Shown here in pieces: positions 21,789 to 33,774 of a DNA stretch of 64,000 nucleotides. The stretch comes from Coprinopsis marcescibilis (taxonomy: Eukaryota; Basidiomycota; Agaricomycetes; Agaricales; Psathyrellaceae), in NCBI GenBank assembly GCA_004369085.1, contig ML210146.1, forward strand, positions 868,001 through 932,000. The letters are read 5' to 3'. The notes below the pieces were generated by a model, which saw only the letters and a list, made by a program, of their open reading frames with translations, had not been told where the DNA came from and did not search any database. The position numbers were made by a program, and so were the translations under genes. Every line of letters begins with the position of its first letter. The stretch's first letter is position 1.

Positions 21789-24700
21789 TTAAGACCTTCC
21801 GCCCTTCTTCTTTTTGTTGACGACCTTGAAGCCCCACTCTGCCTGTGCAGCCTTGGGCGTAGCCTTGACGACTTCAGCGATCGAAATAGGTTTGCCAGCG
21901 CTCTTTGCGGCACTAGCACCCTTTGATTTATTCACTACATCCGTCTTGCGTTTAGCCACGAATTCGGAGGCGAAGCGCCGGCCATCAAGGGTCGTGCTGT
22001 TGGCGTAAATTGTGTCCGAGATGATTTCCATCGTTGTCGAGTCGGGATCCAAAGAAAACGAAAGCAGCATGGAAATGATTTCCTCGACTATAAGAAAATC
22101 ACGATGAGCCAGTTATTGGTCTTGTATACGAATGCTCTTACCGTTGGCAGTGCTGTTTAGACCTTTGAGCGATTCGCTCAGCCATTTTAAGAATTCATGG
22201 GAAGGCGAGATGGGGAAGTCGTCGATCTTGCCAGGAATCACTGCGGGTCTGGCTACTGCAGCTGCAGTCCGGATGACAGAGGGCTTTATAGAGGGGGATG
22301 CATGATTTACAGGAACAGAGGCGATAACTGTGGCAGGAGGCCGCGCAGGAGTTGCTGTAGTGGGCGCAGATGTTTTACCGCTCGCACCAACAGTAACCCA
22401 GGCGCCACCAGTTGCAGGGACCGCAATTGGCGGGGGTACGGGAGAAATCTAGAAAGCAGGTGTTAGCTAGGATAATACAGCAAAAGAACCGACTTAGGCA
22501 CCTTGGTTGCGTGTTCAGCATAACCTCGTTTAACAGCGACTGTAGCAACAGGTTCCTTTGCAGCCGCAGTCTTCCGCGCTTCTTCTTCCTCCTGGATTTC
22601 TTTCATAGTTTTTTTGGTTGTAGCAACCTTGACTGCATTGGTCCAGACGGGAGGAGTTACGGAAGGAGGCTGAGGTGAAGCGAGAGGATCCTTCTGGCCT
22701 GAAGTCGTGCGAGTGCCAGTCTGGGAAGTTGGGAGGCCCCAAGACGCTGTAAAATGTTGAATGTCATCCTTGGATCCGTTGGAAGAAGCCGCTGAAGCGA
22801 CGAGGCGAACGCGGTCTTGCTCCCTCTCGGCCTTGCGAGCCTCGGCTGCTTTCGATTCAGCATCCTGGATTTCGCGAAGACTGTAGGTCACCGGCCCTTT
22901 GCCTTTCTTCTTGTCAGGCTTAGCCCAAGGTGACTTGGCCTGAGCAGAGACGGGAGATTCGACAATATCAGCGATCACTGGAGGAGGGGACGGTGGAGAG
23001 ATCAGCGATTTCTTGGGCTTTCCTTTCGCTTTCGAAGGAGACGGCTGTGGTTGAGCTCCTGCCGATTCTGGTACTTCTGCGGACGAAGAGGGAATAATGA
23101 GTTCTGAAGGAGTGCCTTTTTCTTCCCGTGTAGAAGGTGAGACTGGGGGATGTTCACTGTGAACAAGGGGGACAGAGGGTTCAGATGCCGCGGCAGGTTC
23201 TAGAATGCTCTGCGCAACGGCAGTCCGTGGTGAGGGGTCCTCGGACCCCGGAACAGTCGTCCGCACGGTCGGCTGACCCCACGGGGAGGATTGAGACGAG
23301 GCGGCAGGAACAGACGTGTTAAGCGTCGTAGGATGGCCGGCGTCGAAGGGGCCCGATCTGCGAGGGAGAGTCCCCAAAGGTTCGTCCCATTCCCCGAGTG
23401 TTTGCACCTTAGCTGTTTGGCTACCGTCCAGCGTTGCTGTGGCGTTGGAAACGTCGGCCTTATTCTCGCCAGGTGAAGGTTGTTGATATTGTTCAAGGTG
23501 TTGGTTTAAAGGAGGGTAGGCGTCTTTGGGTGTATTGACACCGTCATTCAACCCTGGAATAGGATCAAAGTAACCTTGAGCGTTCTGTGTTGTCTGAATC
23601 TGTGGGTGTTGGCCGAAAACATCCGCATTACCGTACACCAATGGATTGATTGGTGTCGTGATTGTTGGGTTGTGTCCGATATATCCTTGAGACGTCCCGA
23701 AAGAGTTCGCCACAAACCCTGCGCCGTGATTGTAGTTTGGGTAGTTTTGAGGTGGTGCCCATGGGGAGGTCTGCACGGGATTAAATCCCGGGTAGCCATA
23801 GTCGAGGGAATGGTTTCCTATTACATTGGTGAAAGGGGAGTGTAAGCGAAGGGGCGATTCATGCATATATTCGGGCACTTGTCGATGACGGAGTGGGGTC
23901 ATGTCTACGCCTCCTGAGAACGGATGTAAATTGGCGTCTCCTCCGTAGCCAAGATTTGCGCGATTTCCAAAGGCAAGCGGATCAGGGGAGCTGGTGCCAA
24001 AGTGGCCCAAGTTGGATGCCGGTGAGTCGGAAGGATTGGACCCGTTCAAAGAGTCCAGTGTAGGATTGAGCAGTGGATGAGCAGTTGGCTGGTAAGGATT
24101 GGAAAAGGCATTATCTCCTTGGCCTGTTCCAACTTGTGAGGGTGAGCCGTTTCGCCGAGCCAACCCAGGCGGAGCACCATTAACAGACAGGAGGGTGCAC
24201 AAGAATATCTTATCAACTATCGTTGCTCGTTTGATCAATTCGTCCAAGGTCATCCATTCCGCGTCCAAATGGGTGCGTTTCATCGGAAGATCGAGGGTGA
24301 AGTACCCATCGTCATACCATTTTTGCATATACTTGGCTGGGAATGGTCCTTGAAGACAGTTAGATGTGTACCAGGGGATCCTAAAAGCCGAAACAGCTCA
24401 CCTTGGATATTTCCCATTGGATCCTTGTATGACCATTCGATAATTGATAGGTCCTGAGTATCCGTCGGGGACTTTCCTGAGGCATTGGCCGATGCAGAAT
24501 TCGGACGGTCGGTGAACCCGTTGGCGGATTGAGCGTCCTGACTGGCAGACTGTTTAACCTTGGATGGATCGCTATTCCCCAAAGCATCGCTGCTCGGAAC
24601 ACCGTCGACCTCCTCTTGTATTCCCTCACCTTTCACATCGTACTCTCCGCTCAATTGTCTAGCTACACTACCGGGCTTCGAAGACGCCTCTGACGCACGT

Positions 24701-25466
24701 CTTCGAGATGTCCATGTATCCCCTGTGTTCAAGACTCCGTCGAAGCTGGGGTAACCAGGTCGGCTGCGAGGCGAGGGCAAAGCAGCGGTTCGAGAGCCGA
24801 TGTTGGGCGCCTGGAGAGACGACAATGACTGCTTGCGTGGCATAGTGGGTGAATCTAATCGTCGTTGAAAAATGTGTCGGGTTGAGTGGTAAAGGAAAGC
24901 GTACCTGCAGTGCTATCGCGACGTTTGAAGACGGGATGCCTTTCCCTAAGGGGACTTGCTGTCGCAGATCCTGGGTTGAGGTTCAGACGCGGTCTTTCCG
25001 TCCCCAAAGACGTGGTGTTCAAAGATAAATAATCGGTGGATTGACGACGACGAAGATCTGAGTTCAGCGGACCAGAAAACAACTACGTCGAATAGAATGA
25101 ATGAGCGGATGAAAACGTTTCGTACCGGTTACATACCTTTCTCTCTGCTTCCCCCATTTCTCGCAATGCGACAGGCTCGGCGCCAATTTCGCGGACAACG
25201 CCTTCCCATCGTTCGACCTCGAGCCCCAGTCCTCCTTTGGGACTCTCCTTGTAGATTCGGAGGAGTTCCTCCTTTGTATATCGGAAAGGATGAGTGTCAT
25301 CGTGTTTATCGTTTTCAACCCCTGGAATGGTGGAGACTAGGGCGGAATAAGTTGACGAAGCTGATTGTGTGCTGGAAGGAGGCGGTGAGGGAGCCTGGGG
25401 TTTGGAAACTGGTTGGTGCTTTGTGCGCATCCACTCCGGACCAAAATGCATAGTAGTGGCAGCCAT
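21789..25466 (-). CDS. GYF-domain protein of the SMY2/SYH1/GIGYF family
   Basis: Members of this family bind proline-rich partners and act in translation repression, mRNA decay and ER-Golgi genetics. The start is taken at 25466 (MAATTMHFGPEW); Met at 25451 is an alternative. Near the N-terminus, FRYTKEELLRIYKE resembles the eIF4E-binding motif YxxxxL-hydrophobic. The GYF domain follows in the middle: SIIEWSYKDPMGNIQG, an intron, then PFPAKYMQKWYDDGYFTLDLP and AEWMTLDELIKRA. A long Pro/Ser/Asn-rich part and a Lys/Glu-rich coiled coil (KKTMKEIQEEEEARK) come next. The conserved C-terminal segment FLKWLSESLKGLNST is followed by SMLLSFSLD. It ends in a poly-Lys tail at 21789. Confidence 0.87.
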
Positions 25467-25705
25467 TGGATTAATGGTTTGGGATTGCAGGGAGAGATTG
25501 AGTGGAGGTCGTCGGTTTCTGTGTTCTTGCAAAAAATTCAGAGGCAAGAGTCTCTTCACACGTGGAAAATGTAAATATTTGACATTGCTTTACATTTGTT
25601 TAGGCCTCTCCCCCAGAATGTCATTATATTCTGCAGACTCAATAATTCAATAACAAAACTAGACAATTAAATAACGATGTATGCTTGTACACAATTTGTC
25701 TACTC

Positions 25706-28118
25706 TCACATCGACTTGAGTCGCCAGGCAGAAGTAGGTAATCCTGCAAAAATCCTTTTAGTAAAACATGTCGCGGAAGAGCAAATGGCAGGTCAAACAA
25801 ACCTTGCAATTTTCGCGCGGCTGGATAAATGGCTGCCACAAGGAACACCATCCCGAATATCATGCATGCCGTTGTTACAATGTAATATCCATCTCGCTCG
25901 TAAACACAATCCCCTTTGACGGCTTTGCAGTGAGCCTTGCCTGCATGGGAGATACACTCCGTTGCTGTTAAATCGCGGTTCAGCAAGCGTCTTACTTAAA
26001 CATTCGGGTGATGGCAAACCTTTGATCAAGACCTGAGAGGATGTTTTCGGGAGGTGGCAATTTGCGATCGAGAACCAATCAACACCTTTGAAAGGAGTCA
26101 GAATATTGTGGGGAACCTGCAGAATTCACATACCATTGAGGATAAACCATTTTGGCCATGTTCCTCCCATGTTCGTGAAAGTGTTGAGCAACTGAAAGTG
26201 GATGTTAACAACAAATACGTGCTTCTGGAGCTACTCGACTAACCGTCATGTATGTCCCACCAATCAAAGGATCAGAAACACGGGTGTGGAACGCAGAGAT
26301 ACCCACGAATTGAACGGTTCTGCACATTCAATCAGCCAAGAAGGGGCATGATCTGACGATGCAGTGCTTACGATGTGAAAGAGGAGAGGATAGTGTGCCC
26401 AATTAGGAAAATGAAGAAGCCCGTTGAGATGGGAGGCTTGGGGAAAAAGTAAACCGTGAAGACGGACACTACTCCGAAAAGGAAGCGGGGCCAGAAGGCA
26501 TATAGCCAGGGCCTCAAGGGCTTGTCGCCTCTGGACCATTTCGCTGAGAACCATCCGCCCAATATCTGGAAGGGGAAATCTATCAAGACTGCCACGGCAA
26601 GGTCCTCACGTTTGAGACCCTTTTCAACTAGCTTCAAGGAGGTAGCCTCATGCGCAACGAAGCCAATCTTGGCAAAAAGGTGGATCACGATCAGGAGTTG
26701 GACGTCTAAAATCAGAGTTTTGTGAGCTCGTGTAAAGTCAAAGAAACCAAAGAACGCACGGCGCAGTTTGCAGATAGTCCAGATGGTCTTATATACGTTC
26801 CCTATGCTCATGTCCATTTCCTCAGATTCGACTTCTTTGTCCTGGATTCAGGTCAGAATGATCTCCCCGAATTGCGACTAGAAACCTACTCACCTCTTTC
26901 TTAAAGAAGAGTAGCCAGATCGTCACAAGGTAGCAAATAACAGCCCAGAAGCGTAGATATGCGCTTATCGTAAGAACGGGGAGTCCCCACTTATGGCTAT
27001 AGCATGGTTAATGACGGTTATGCCCAAAAGCCAAGCCACTTACGCAAATGCCTCGCTGTTAAAGGCTAAGAAAACGGTGAAAGACGCGAAGAAGCCGGTG
27101 TTCAGCCCAATCGTTTGGCAGGTCGAAGCGTAGGATAAGCAGTCTTGGGACAGGAGAGTAAGGGCCCATCCTAGAGAAAGTTCAGTTCGGATTCTATTCA
27201 TAGTACGGAGAGCATTACCGTCAACCGCAATATCTATGTCGGGAGATTTTATTAGTGGTTATGTTCCATATTAGACCGTGAAATATCTTCTCACCTTGTG
27301 TTGCTGAAAATGACACCAGCAGGGTGAAAATTGCGGTGAGCTCGCCTACGTGGTTGGCGGGCTGTGTGAATGGTCACTACGGGTTCAGTAATAACGCGTA
27401 GCTATGGACTCACATCTTTCATCAACTTTTGGACGTTAAGAGAGATGTAAAGCATCAAACTCCCAACGATCAATTGCATTGGTATAATCCAAGACTTTCG
27501 CCTTCCAATCCTGCGGAAATAGACAGAGTCCACGATTGGCGACCATAGCAGTTTGAGAGAATAAGGATAGCTGGAAAGAGCGAAAGTTGCAAGTTGCGAA
27601 TACGAGAGATGTTCTTTCAAAAGGAATGGCACGGAACCTGCCTTACGCGTTAGTAGGATGCTCAGACGCGGACAGAACTTTCATACCGAGGGCAAGACCC
27701 AGCTAAAATAAACGAAACATTACACAAAGTCTGTTGGCAGTCGTCTTGAAGCTGAAGCGAACACACATACCGGAACACCTTGAATTAAGTCTGCATGGGC
27801 GGATTAGCAATGGCCTTACGAGCAGCGAATGAGAAATTGCTCACATAATACACAAAGAAGAACCATGTTTCTCTTGTCCTTCGCAGAAATCTTTTTAGGA
27901 ACGGTCTCCGGTTTGGCCGCCTCATCCTCCTGGTCCTCGGACAGATCTCTATGGGCTTGCTCCCTTTCATGGTCGGCAAGCAGCTCAAGCTCTACATCAT
28001 CCTCATCGTAGCGTTCGGCGGCGTTTCTAGGGGTCTTGGGAGTGCGAGGCGAAATGAAAACACTGTTCAGCGAAGAGGAGACCGCCATTGGTCCTGCAGA
28101 CTTGGGACGCGGCGGCAT
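25706..28118 (-). CDS. ER acetyl-CoA transporter (SLC33A1/AT-1 family)
   Basis: A multi-spanning MFS-fold protein that moves acetyl-CoA into the ER/Golgi lumen in its characterised members. The N-terminus is a cytosolic acidic, Ser-rich region (MPPRPKSAG to KDKRNMVLL). Recognisable segments include LKEHLSYSQLATFALSSYPYSLKLLWSPIVDS, FRRIGRRKSWIIP, DCLSYASTCQTIGLNTGFF, FLAFNSEAFA, HKTLILDVQLLIVIHLFAKIGF and the Cys-rich loop before DGYYIVTTACMIFG. Correct splicing at the end gives ARKLQGLPTSAWRLKSM with stop at 25706-25708, matching the family's short C-terminal motif. Many short introns are present. Its start faces the P450 gene 828 bp away. Confidence 0.88.
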
Positions 28119-28531
28119 AGCCTGTGCGGTGCGGGGTGGTGTTTCCTAAGGAAATACGTTGGACAACAAGGATTGATTGGCTGTATACTGAGGCATACAG
28201 CGTTCTAGCCTTGGTCTGAAGAGGATGTGGGGTCCGACGTGTAAGGTAGAATTAGCAACTTGCTGGCAGCGGAGAGTAGCGACGTGGAAGTTGTGTCCAT
28301 TTGATCGGGTGATGGACACCGCCACTTGGCGGCAACCAAGGATGATGACCAGTCGTCACCGTGACACATCTTGACCAGCTACTACTACAACGACAACAAT
28401 TCGTTTCAACTAGAACTTAGTTTCAAACTTTGTTCCAAAACTAACCATGAACATCGGCAGCTCATACGACCGGAGTCTTATCCCAGGGACCACATGAGTT
28501 CGTTTGGGATGCGTCAGGCAGCTCGGACGAG

Positions 28532-28937
28532 ATGGCTCAACATTTGCGCATAAATCGGACTTCGATTACACCCGCGAAGCTGCACCTTGACTGGTTCTAT
28601 GGCATAATAACCACACCGTCGCTCAAAATGAAGCTTCTCGATGAAAAAGGCCATCCAATTCTTCCGGATCAATTTTCACAAGGCCTCGATGTGAAATGGG
28701 GTACCTGCTTAGACCTGCGTGCGGTCGTGGCGTACCATTCGTCCGTGGAATTGTTTCGTTTCGGTAGGCTTTCTACCCTCTGCACACTGACCTCAGTTAC
28801 GTGATGCTTACTGTTTACCCCTCATCAGTTTGAAGAATCTCCATTTTGGTCTCGGACCCGGAATCATAGCAGGGTACCGTGTCCTACCCGGAAACACCGC
28901 CTATAAAACCAGGACCAGTTTTCCTACAATCGCATAG
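28532..28937 (+). other. Unrecognised open reading segment, possible small orphan gene or relic
   Basis: From ATG 28532 a 77-codon frame reads LHLDWFYGIITTPSLKMK and WGTCLDLRAVVAYHSS. A GT donor just after LFRF and an acceptor at about 28827 would continue in frame for about 36 more codons (FGLGPGIIAGYRVLPGN) to a TAG at 28935-28937, only 8 nt before the P450 ATG. The frame is also open upstream to 28451 without a Met. The composition looks coding, but I recognise no family, and its end overlaps the P450 TATA box. It could be a decayed gene fragment. Confidence 0.25.
28902..28908 (+). promoter_or_regulatory. TATA box of the P450 gene
   Basis: TATAAAA 38 nt before the P450 ATG at 28946. This predicts a very short 5' untranslated region. 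Confidence 0.5.
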
Positions 28938-28945
28938 GTTCTTCA

Positions 28946-30836
28946 ATGGCGTCGATAATTTCATCTTTACCAGTTGCTACCATCGCTGCTGGAACCTTTT
29001 CTTATTTCCTCGTTTCTCAACTTTTGTCTGGAAAGGACAGCCTTCGCCATGTTCCAGGCCCACCTCCATCCTCGTACTTATGGGGAGAGGAGTGGGAGCT
29101 ATACTATGGCTCTCCTGGCGCGCCATACATCGACTGGCACAGAAAGTATGGCAAAGTTGTCAGATTTAATGGTGCTATGGGAGTAGGTGTTCAGTTTTTT
29201 TTTTTAATTCTCGAAGGACTCACGATACCACAAGCACCGGGTCATTTCTATCACAGACCCAAAGGCAATCTCCTATATCCTTGTCAAAAACGCATACGCC
29301 TTTCCCAAAGCGAAAGGTGTTCGCGCCTGGTTTGACGCAACTATCGGCCGCGGTATAATCTGGGCAGAAGGAAGAGACGCTCACGAGCCTCAACGCCAAC
29401 TCTTGGCTCCTTCTTTGAGGTAAGGCAAACATAGTACGGACCTGACAAGAACAACTGACCCTTGCCCCTGAAGTCCCCAGAGAGTTCGTGGCTTGATTCC
29501 AGTACTGCTCGAAACTGCACATAGGTTGGCTGCTCAGTGGGCCAATGTATGCGACCAGGCGCCGACCAGTGAAACCCAAATAGAGGTCACTAACTGGGCC
29601 AATCGACTCGCGTGCGTTATCTCTCGATCTCTATTCCTCCTTCCATACCGATCACTGGCGTTTGTAGCCTTGATACCATAGGCCTAGCGGCTTTCGGTTA
29701 CGATTTCGACTGCCTTTCGGGGAAGCCCGATGCGTTAGCCGATGCTCTTGACGGCTTAACAAACAACGAGCACAAAGTTTCCTCGTTTTACATGCGAGCC
29801 CTATTCTGGTTATTCCCTCCAATCCTTTCTATAGGAGAAAAGGGGAAAATGATTCGGAAAACCAAGCATGAACTTGGCATCATCGCCTCCAGAATGTGGA
29901 GAGACGCCAAGGTTGCCGCAGACCGTGAAGATAAGACTGTGATGGCCTACATCCGTACGTTGATCATCTTCAGGCTCATCTCGTAGGCTCTGATGAAGCG
30001 CCCCGACAGTAAACGCCGACGAGGAGAACATTGATGAGGAATACATTGTCTCTCAGATGCGAGCCATCATATCCGCAGGATACGAGCCTGTATCGGCGGC
30101 TCTAGCGGTACGCTTTAGTCAACTCCAATACACGAACAATCTGACCAGAGTTGATAGTGGATTCTCTACGAGCTCGGAACCCACATCGACGTCCAGACTG
30201 CATTGCGTGAAGAAGTGATAGAATTGAAGGACACCACCGCGGATGGGATTAACAAGCTGAAACTGCTAGACGCAGTAATCAAGGAAACATTCAGACTCCA
30301 CCCACCTATTCTTGAAAACCATCACGAGGTGCGCCGACTTTCTATTTTACCGCGGGTCTACGTTCCAATCATCAAAAAAGGCGGGAGAAGACGTCGTGAT
30401 CCCCCTTGAAACTCCCATCGCAGGAACTCAAGAAACGCATCTGGTTGTTCCAGCAGGGACCCTTCTCGCCATTCCTCTGAACGTGATCCACAAGGACCCC
30501 GGCGTCTGGGGCCTAGATGCCAATGAGTTCAACCCGCAAAGGTGGCTGAACCCAGAAAAGGCCGTGAGTAAAGAACAGCGTTTGATGACCTTCAGCGAAG
30601 GGTAAGTAAACGTAAACGTTCATTTACCGATTAAAACCAACTCTTTTACTAGACCCAGGGGGTGTATTGGAAGATCATTCGCGATGATGGAATTGAAAGT
30701 AACAATCTTGACCCTCCTTCAGCAATTCTCTTTCCGCTGCCAGTGCAAGATGGAAGAATTCCAGAGCTTTGTCGTTAGACCTAGAGTCGTCGGAGAAACG
30801 GCTAGTTCCTTACCTCTGTTGGTTGCAAGATTGTGA
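28946..30836 (+). CDS. Cytochrome P450 monooxygenase, family not assigned
   Basis: A membrane-anchored P450. The N-terminus MASIISSLPVATIAAGTFSYFL is a signal anchor, followed by the Pro-rich hinge RHVPGPPPSS. The I-helix reads MRAIISAGYEPVSAALAWILYEL, the K-helix ETFRLHPP (ExxR), the PERF-like segment FNPQRWLNPEK, and the haem loop FSEGPRGCIGRSFA with the Cys ligand. The stop is at 834-836 of the 30-kb block (30834-30836). All exons can be joined without a break, so the gene looks intact. The I-helix oxygen-activating Thr position reads Pro (AGYEPVS instead of AGxET), which is odd. It is convergent with ERG5, but the two are different families and need not cooperate. Confidence 0.88.
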
Positions 30837-31131
30837 ATGCATATATGTCTGGTAGAAATAAAGCAGTCCCTAGTCGAACGGTCGTAATGTCATTGTTGAT
30901 TGAAAGCTAGTTAATTCCACAGAATACAGATGGAGGGTATCCTAAATAGCGGAATGTCCTTGCCACAGTCCTCCGCGTACAGGGAGCCTGGTGAGGCGAA
31001 CATTACATTCCCGTGTAGTGTTCCAAATTGTGCTTAGCTACGCTGACGAACGGGCCTGCGAGTGTGTCTATTGTAAGGTGGGGGCTAATAATTACATGTC
31101 CAGCCCAGTGTCTCCAATCTTTCGCGCTCGT

Positions 31132-32960
31132 TTAGTTGTTGCGGGAAAGCTTGAGACGACATCCGTCCTTGGGGAAGAGGGTGGCAATAATCCTGTAGTT
31201 TCTCGTGAGCAATCAACCCTCTCAGTGTTAAAGAAGCGCTTACTCGACTTCTTCACTCTGAGGAGTGATTTCGTGTTCCCAGTTCATCATGGCGGTTGCA
31301 GTTGCGAGGACGAGAGCAATATTCATGCATGCGTAATCAATGCCGATGCACCGATGAGGACCACTTCCGAAGACGAGATAATTTTTTGGGTTGGCGTTGG
31401 CTGCTCCAGTGGCATCCAGCCAACGCTCGGGGAGGAAGTTGTCTGGTTCGTAGTAAACGGAGGGATCGTGCAAGGAGTCGTAAAAGGCTGGGATGACCAT
31501 GCTTCCAGCCGGTACGGTGTAGTCATCAGAAATCGGGAAAGCCTTGGTTGCGACATAGGGCACCTGAAAGAAGGTGTTAATGCACGGAAACACACACCAC
31601 ACACACCACGTTAAAAGCTAACCATGACTACAGGAGGCTTGACGCGCATGCTCTCCTTAACAACGGCATTCAAGTAAGGCATTTGATCCAAAGTTTCAAG
31701 AGTGAGGGGAGTTTCGTAGTTTCCTTGTCGAACACGTTCCTGTTCTTCTCGAACTTTGGCCATAACCTCTGGATGGTCGGCGAGATGCTGAAAAGCATAG
31801 ATAAGGCCACTGCTCATCGCGTCCTGGGATGCAAACAAGAAGGACAAGAGAACCATGGCCATTTCTCGGTCGCTAAATTCCGTCCGGCCCTTGTAGTTGG
31901 GATCAGCCAGGATGGTTACCCATTCGTCAAGCATACACTTGGGCTCTTTTCCTTCTGCCATGGCAATTTTGCTACGCTTGGCGGCAAGCTCAAGCCATCG
32001 CATGGCTGCCTTGCGAGCTTGAATTGCCTTGTAGACCTTGGTTCCGGGAAGAGCTAACGGGAAGTTGACGAGTTCGAGGGACTGAGTGATAAGCCAGTAC
32101 TTGTCGTTGATTTCCCTGGCAGCTTCGTCGGGCAAATGATTACCGCAGAATACATGGAGAGAGGTGTCCATGTTCAAAAAACGAGCAATCATCATAATGG
32201 CCTGAGCCTTTCCATCTTTGGCAGTTTCTAGCCACTCGGCGATGTGCTGGCGCGCAATAGTCTCTTGGATTGCAACGTAGATGCTACAAACTGCGCATCA
32301 ATTTTGGACGTTGCTTGTTGATCAACAATTTGACGAACCTGAGAGCCCTCCGTGTGAACAAATGATTCAACCCCTTGCGATATTCAACGTGGGCTCGACC
32401 ATTCAAAAAGACCCTGCAAGAGCAAATCATTACCAATCAGCAAATTGTTGAGGGACAGAATATTAATAACGTGCCAGTTATCTGAGCACAAAACCTGCTT
32501 TGCTGAATGAACAAGGCAAGGTTCCGTAAAGGTCGGCGAGTTGAGGATTTTTCGCGCGTGTTGGTTATCTGCGGCCATGACGATGAAGCTGGTGATAGTA
32601 AGGAAATATTTTGAAAGAGTGGGGTTGTCCGACGTACATGTTGAAGACACTGACAGCACTCAAAACCCCAGAATTCCATTGGGACTTGTATTTGTCAAGA
32701 GTTGGAGAAACCGAGTCTGCGAATTTGCCGATGATAGGGATAGTCCAGGACGCGCCAGGAAGGTGACGCTTCTTGTACCTGTAGACAGCTTGCTCAAGAA
32801 CGAGCAATGAGGCAACGATGACCACGGTTGTGTAGAACCAAGTCGCAGACTTGCGGTTTAGAGAGGGAATGAGGGAACCAGCATTAATGTCATGGGTAGC
32901 TGAGGCAGTTGAGGACGGAATAGATGCCAGCGGGGAGCGAGAGAGTAATTTGAGGACCAT
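31132..32960 (-). CDS. ERG5: Sterol C-22 desaturase, cytochrome P450 CYP61
   Basis: ERG5 introduces the C22 double bond late in ergosterol synthesis, in the ER membrane. The start at 32960 (MVLKLLSRSPLASIP) precedes a transmembrane helix (TTVVIVASLLVLEQAV). The CYP61 signatures are WTIPIIGKFADSVSPTL, SGVLSAVSVFNIFIVMAADNQHARKILNSP and PCLVHSAKQVL. Further on are FLFASQDAMSSGLIYAFQ (I-helix), VKESMRVKPPVVMV (ExxR), PISDDYTVPAGSMVIP, and the haem loop FGSGPHRCIGIDYA. A last intron at about 31179-31236 removes an apparent early stop and leads to IIATLFPKDGCRLKLSRNN with the stop at 31132-31134. The upstream Met at 33134 is not needed. Confidence 0.93.
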
Positions 32961-33774
32961 ACTGGGCGACCGTGCAAACTGGAAGAGCAAGAGCAAGCCA
33001 CAAGTGGAATACAGCCAGACCAGCAGAATCGGACCATCATCCAATTGCAATTTATTTCTCAGCCAATAGGAGCCTTCCCTGCTTCTCGGCAATTCCCGGC
33101 CACACAGACTCCGACAGACCGCGGCCCCGGCCACACGAGAGTCCTCTCTCTAAATTTTAGAGGCTTTCTAAGCTTGAATTGTTAGTAATGCTCGTTGTTG
33201 CAGCTGCTGATTCAACCCAGAGGGCTTGCTCGGAACCAGCTCTTCGATGGGAGGACGGTCTGCGTGCTGACGAAATTTGGCGGGAGAATATGGAGAAGAT
33301 GGAGGGAGGAAAGAAAGAAAGAATCATCGTCCCCAACGAGCATGTTCCGCGTCCCACTTATATGAGCACAAATTTGATCTCTTGTTTTCTTGGTGCTGTG
33401 CACATATACTCATCAACAACCGCCAGCGCCGTGTTGTTCTGAACCCATCAAAGCCTTAATCTCCTCGCTCAGCCTCATGCAAATGAAATACGTTTACTTT
33501 ATACTTAATGCCACTGATCCAAATTAAACTGGGTCTGCCGTCGGCCGAAAGTAGCCGGCCATGCGGCATCGGGCATCACCGTCACTGAACTGAAGTGGGC
33601 GCTTATATTCCCAGAATCTGATCATCATTCAAAGTCGGACAAATGAAGGCTTGGCCACGGCGCAGTGGACAGCCGGTCGCCATGTGTTCTCGGACTGACA
33701 GTTGCCTATCTTCTCTCTCAGTTAACACCATCCTGCGGGCTACAGGCGGTAGAACCTCTCCTCTCTGGCGGGCC
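32961..33774. other. Divergent region between ERG5 and a membrane-protein gene
   Basis: About 814 bp. Near 33295-33325 there is a purine-rich run of GGA and AAGA repeats. A TATAT sequence at about 33357 could serve a minus-strand transcript. I do not recognise a sterol-response site with confidence. Confidence 0.4.

Larger units (their letters stand above)
28119..28945. other. Intergenic region between acetyl-CoA transporter and P450
   Basis: Holds both promoters and one unexplained open stretch (28532-28937, listed separately). The last 45 bp contain the P450 TATA box. I recognise nothing else. Confidence 0.45.

Noticed and set aside
31132..31240. Apparent early end of ERG5 after PQSEEVE.
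   Set aside because: The sequence GA|GTAAGC with a good acceptor adds IIATLFPKDGCRLKLSRNN, a normal CYP61 ending.
28946..32960. Two neighbouring P450 genes as a secondary-metabolite cluster.
   Set aside because: One is the housekeeping sterol enzyme ERG5; there is no synthase, transporter or tailoring gene set nearby.
33179..33442. Plus-strand open frame with a possible small protein in the ERG5 upstream region.
   Set aside because: Purine-rich repeats explain the open frame; no motif or splice support.
33560..33580. ATCACCGTCAC as a sterol-response (SREBP) site for ERG5.
   Set aside because: It differs from the consensus at several positions and lies 600 bp from the start; too weak.
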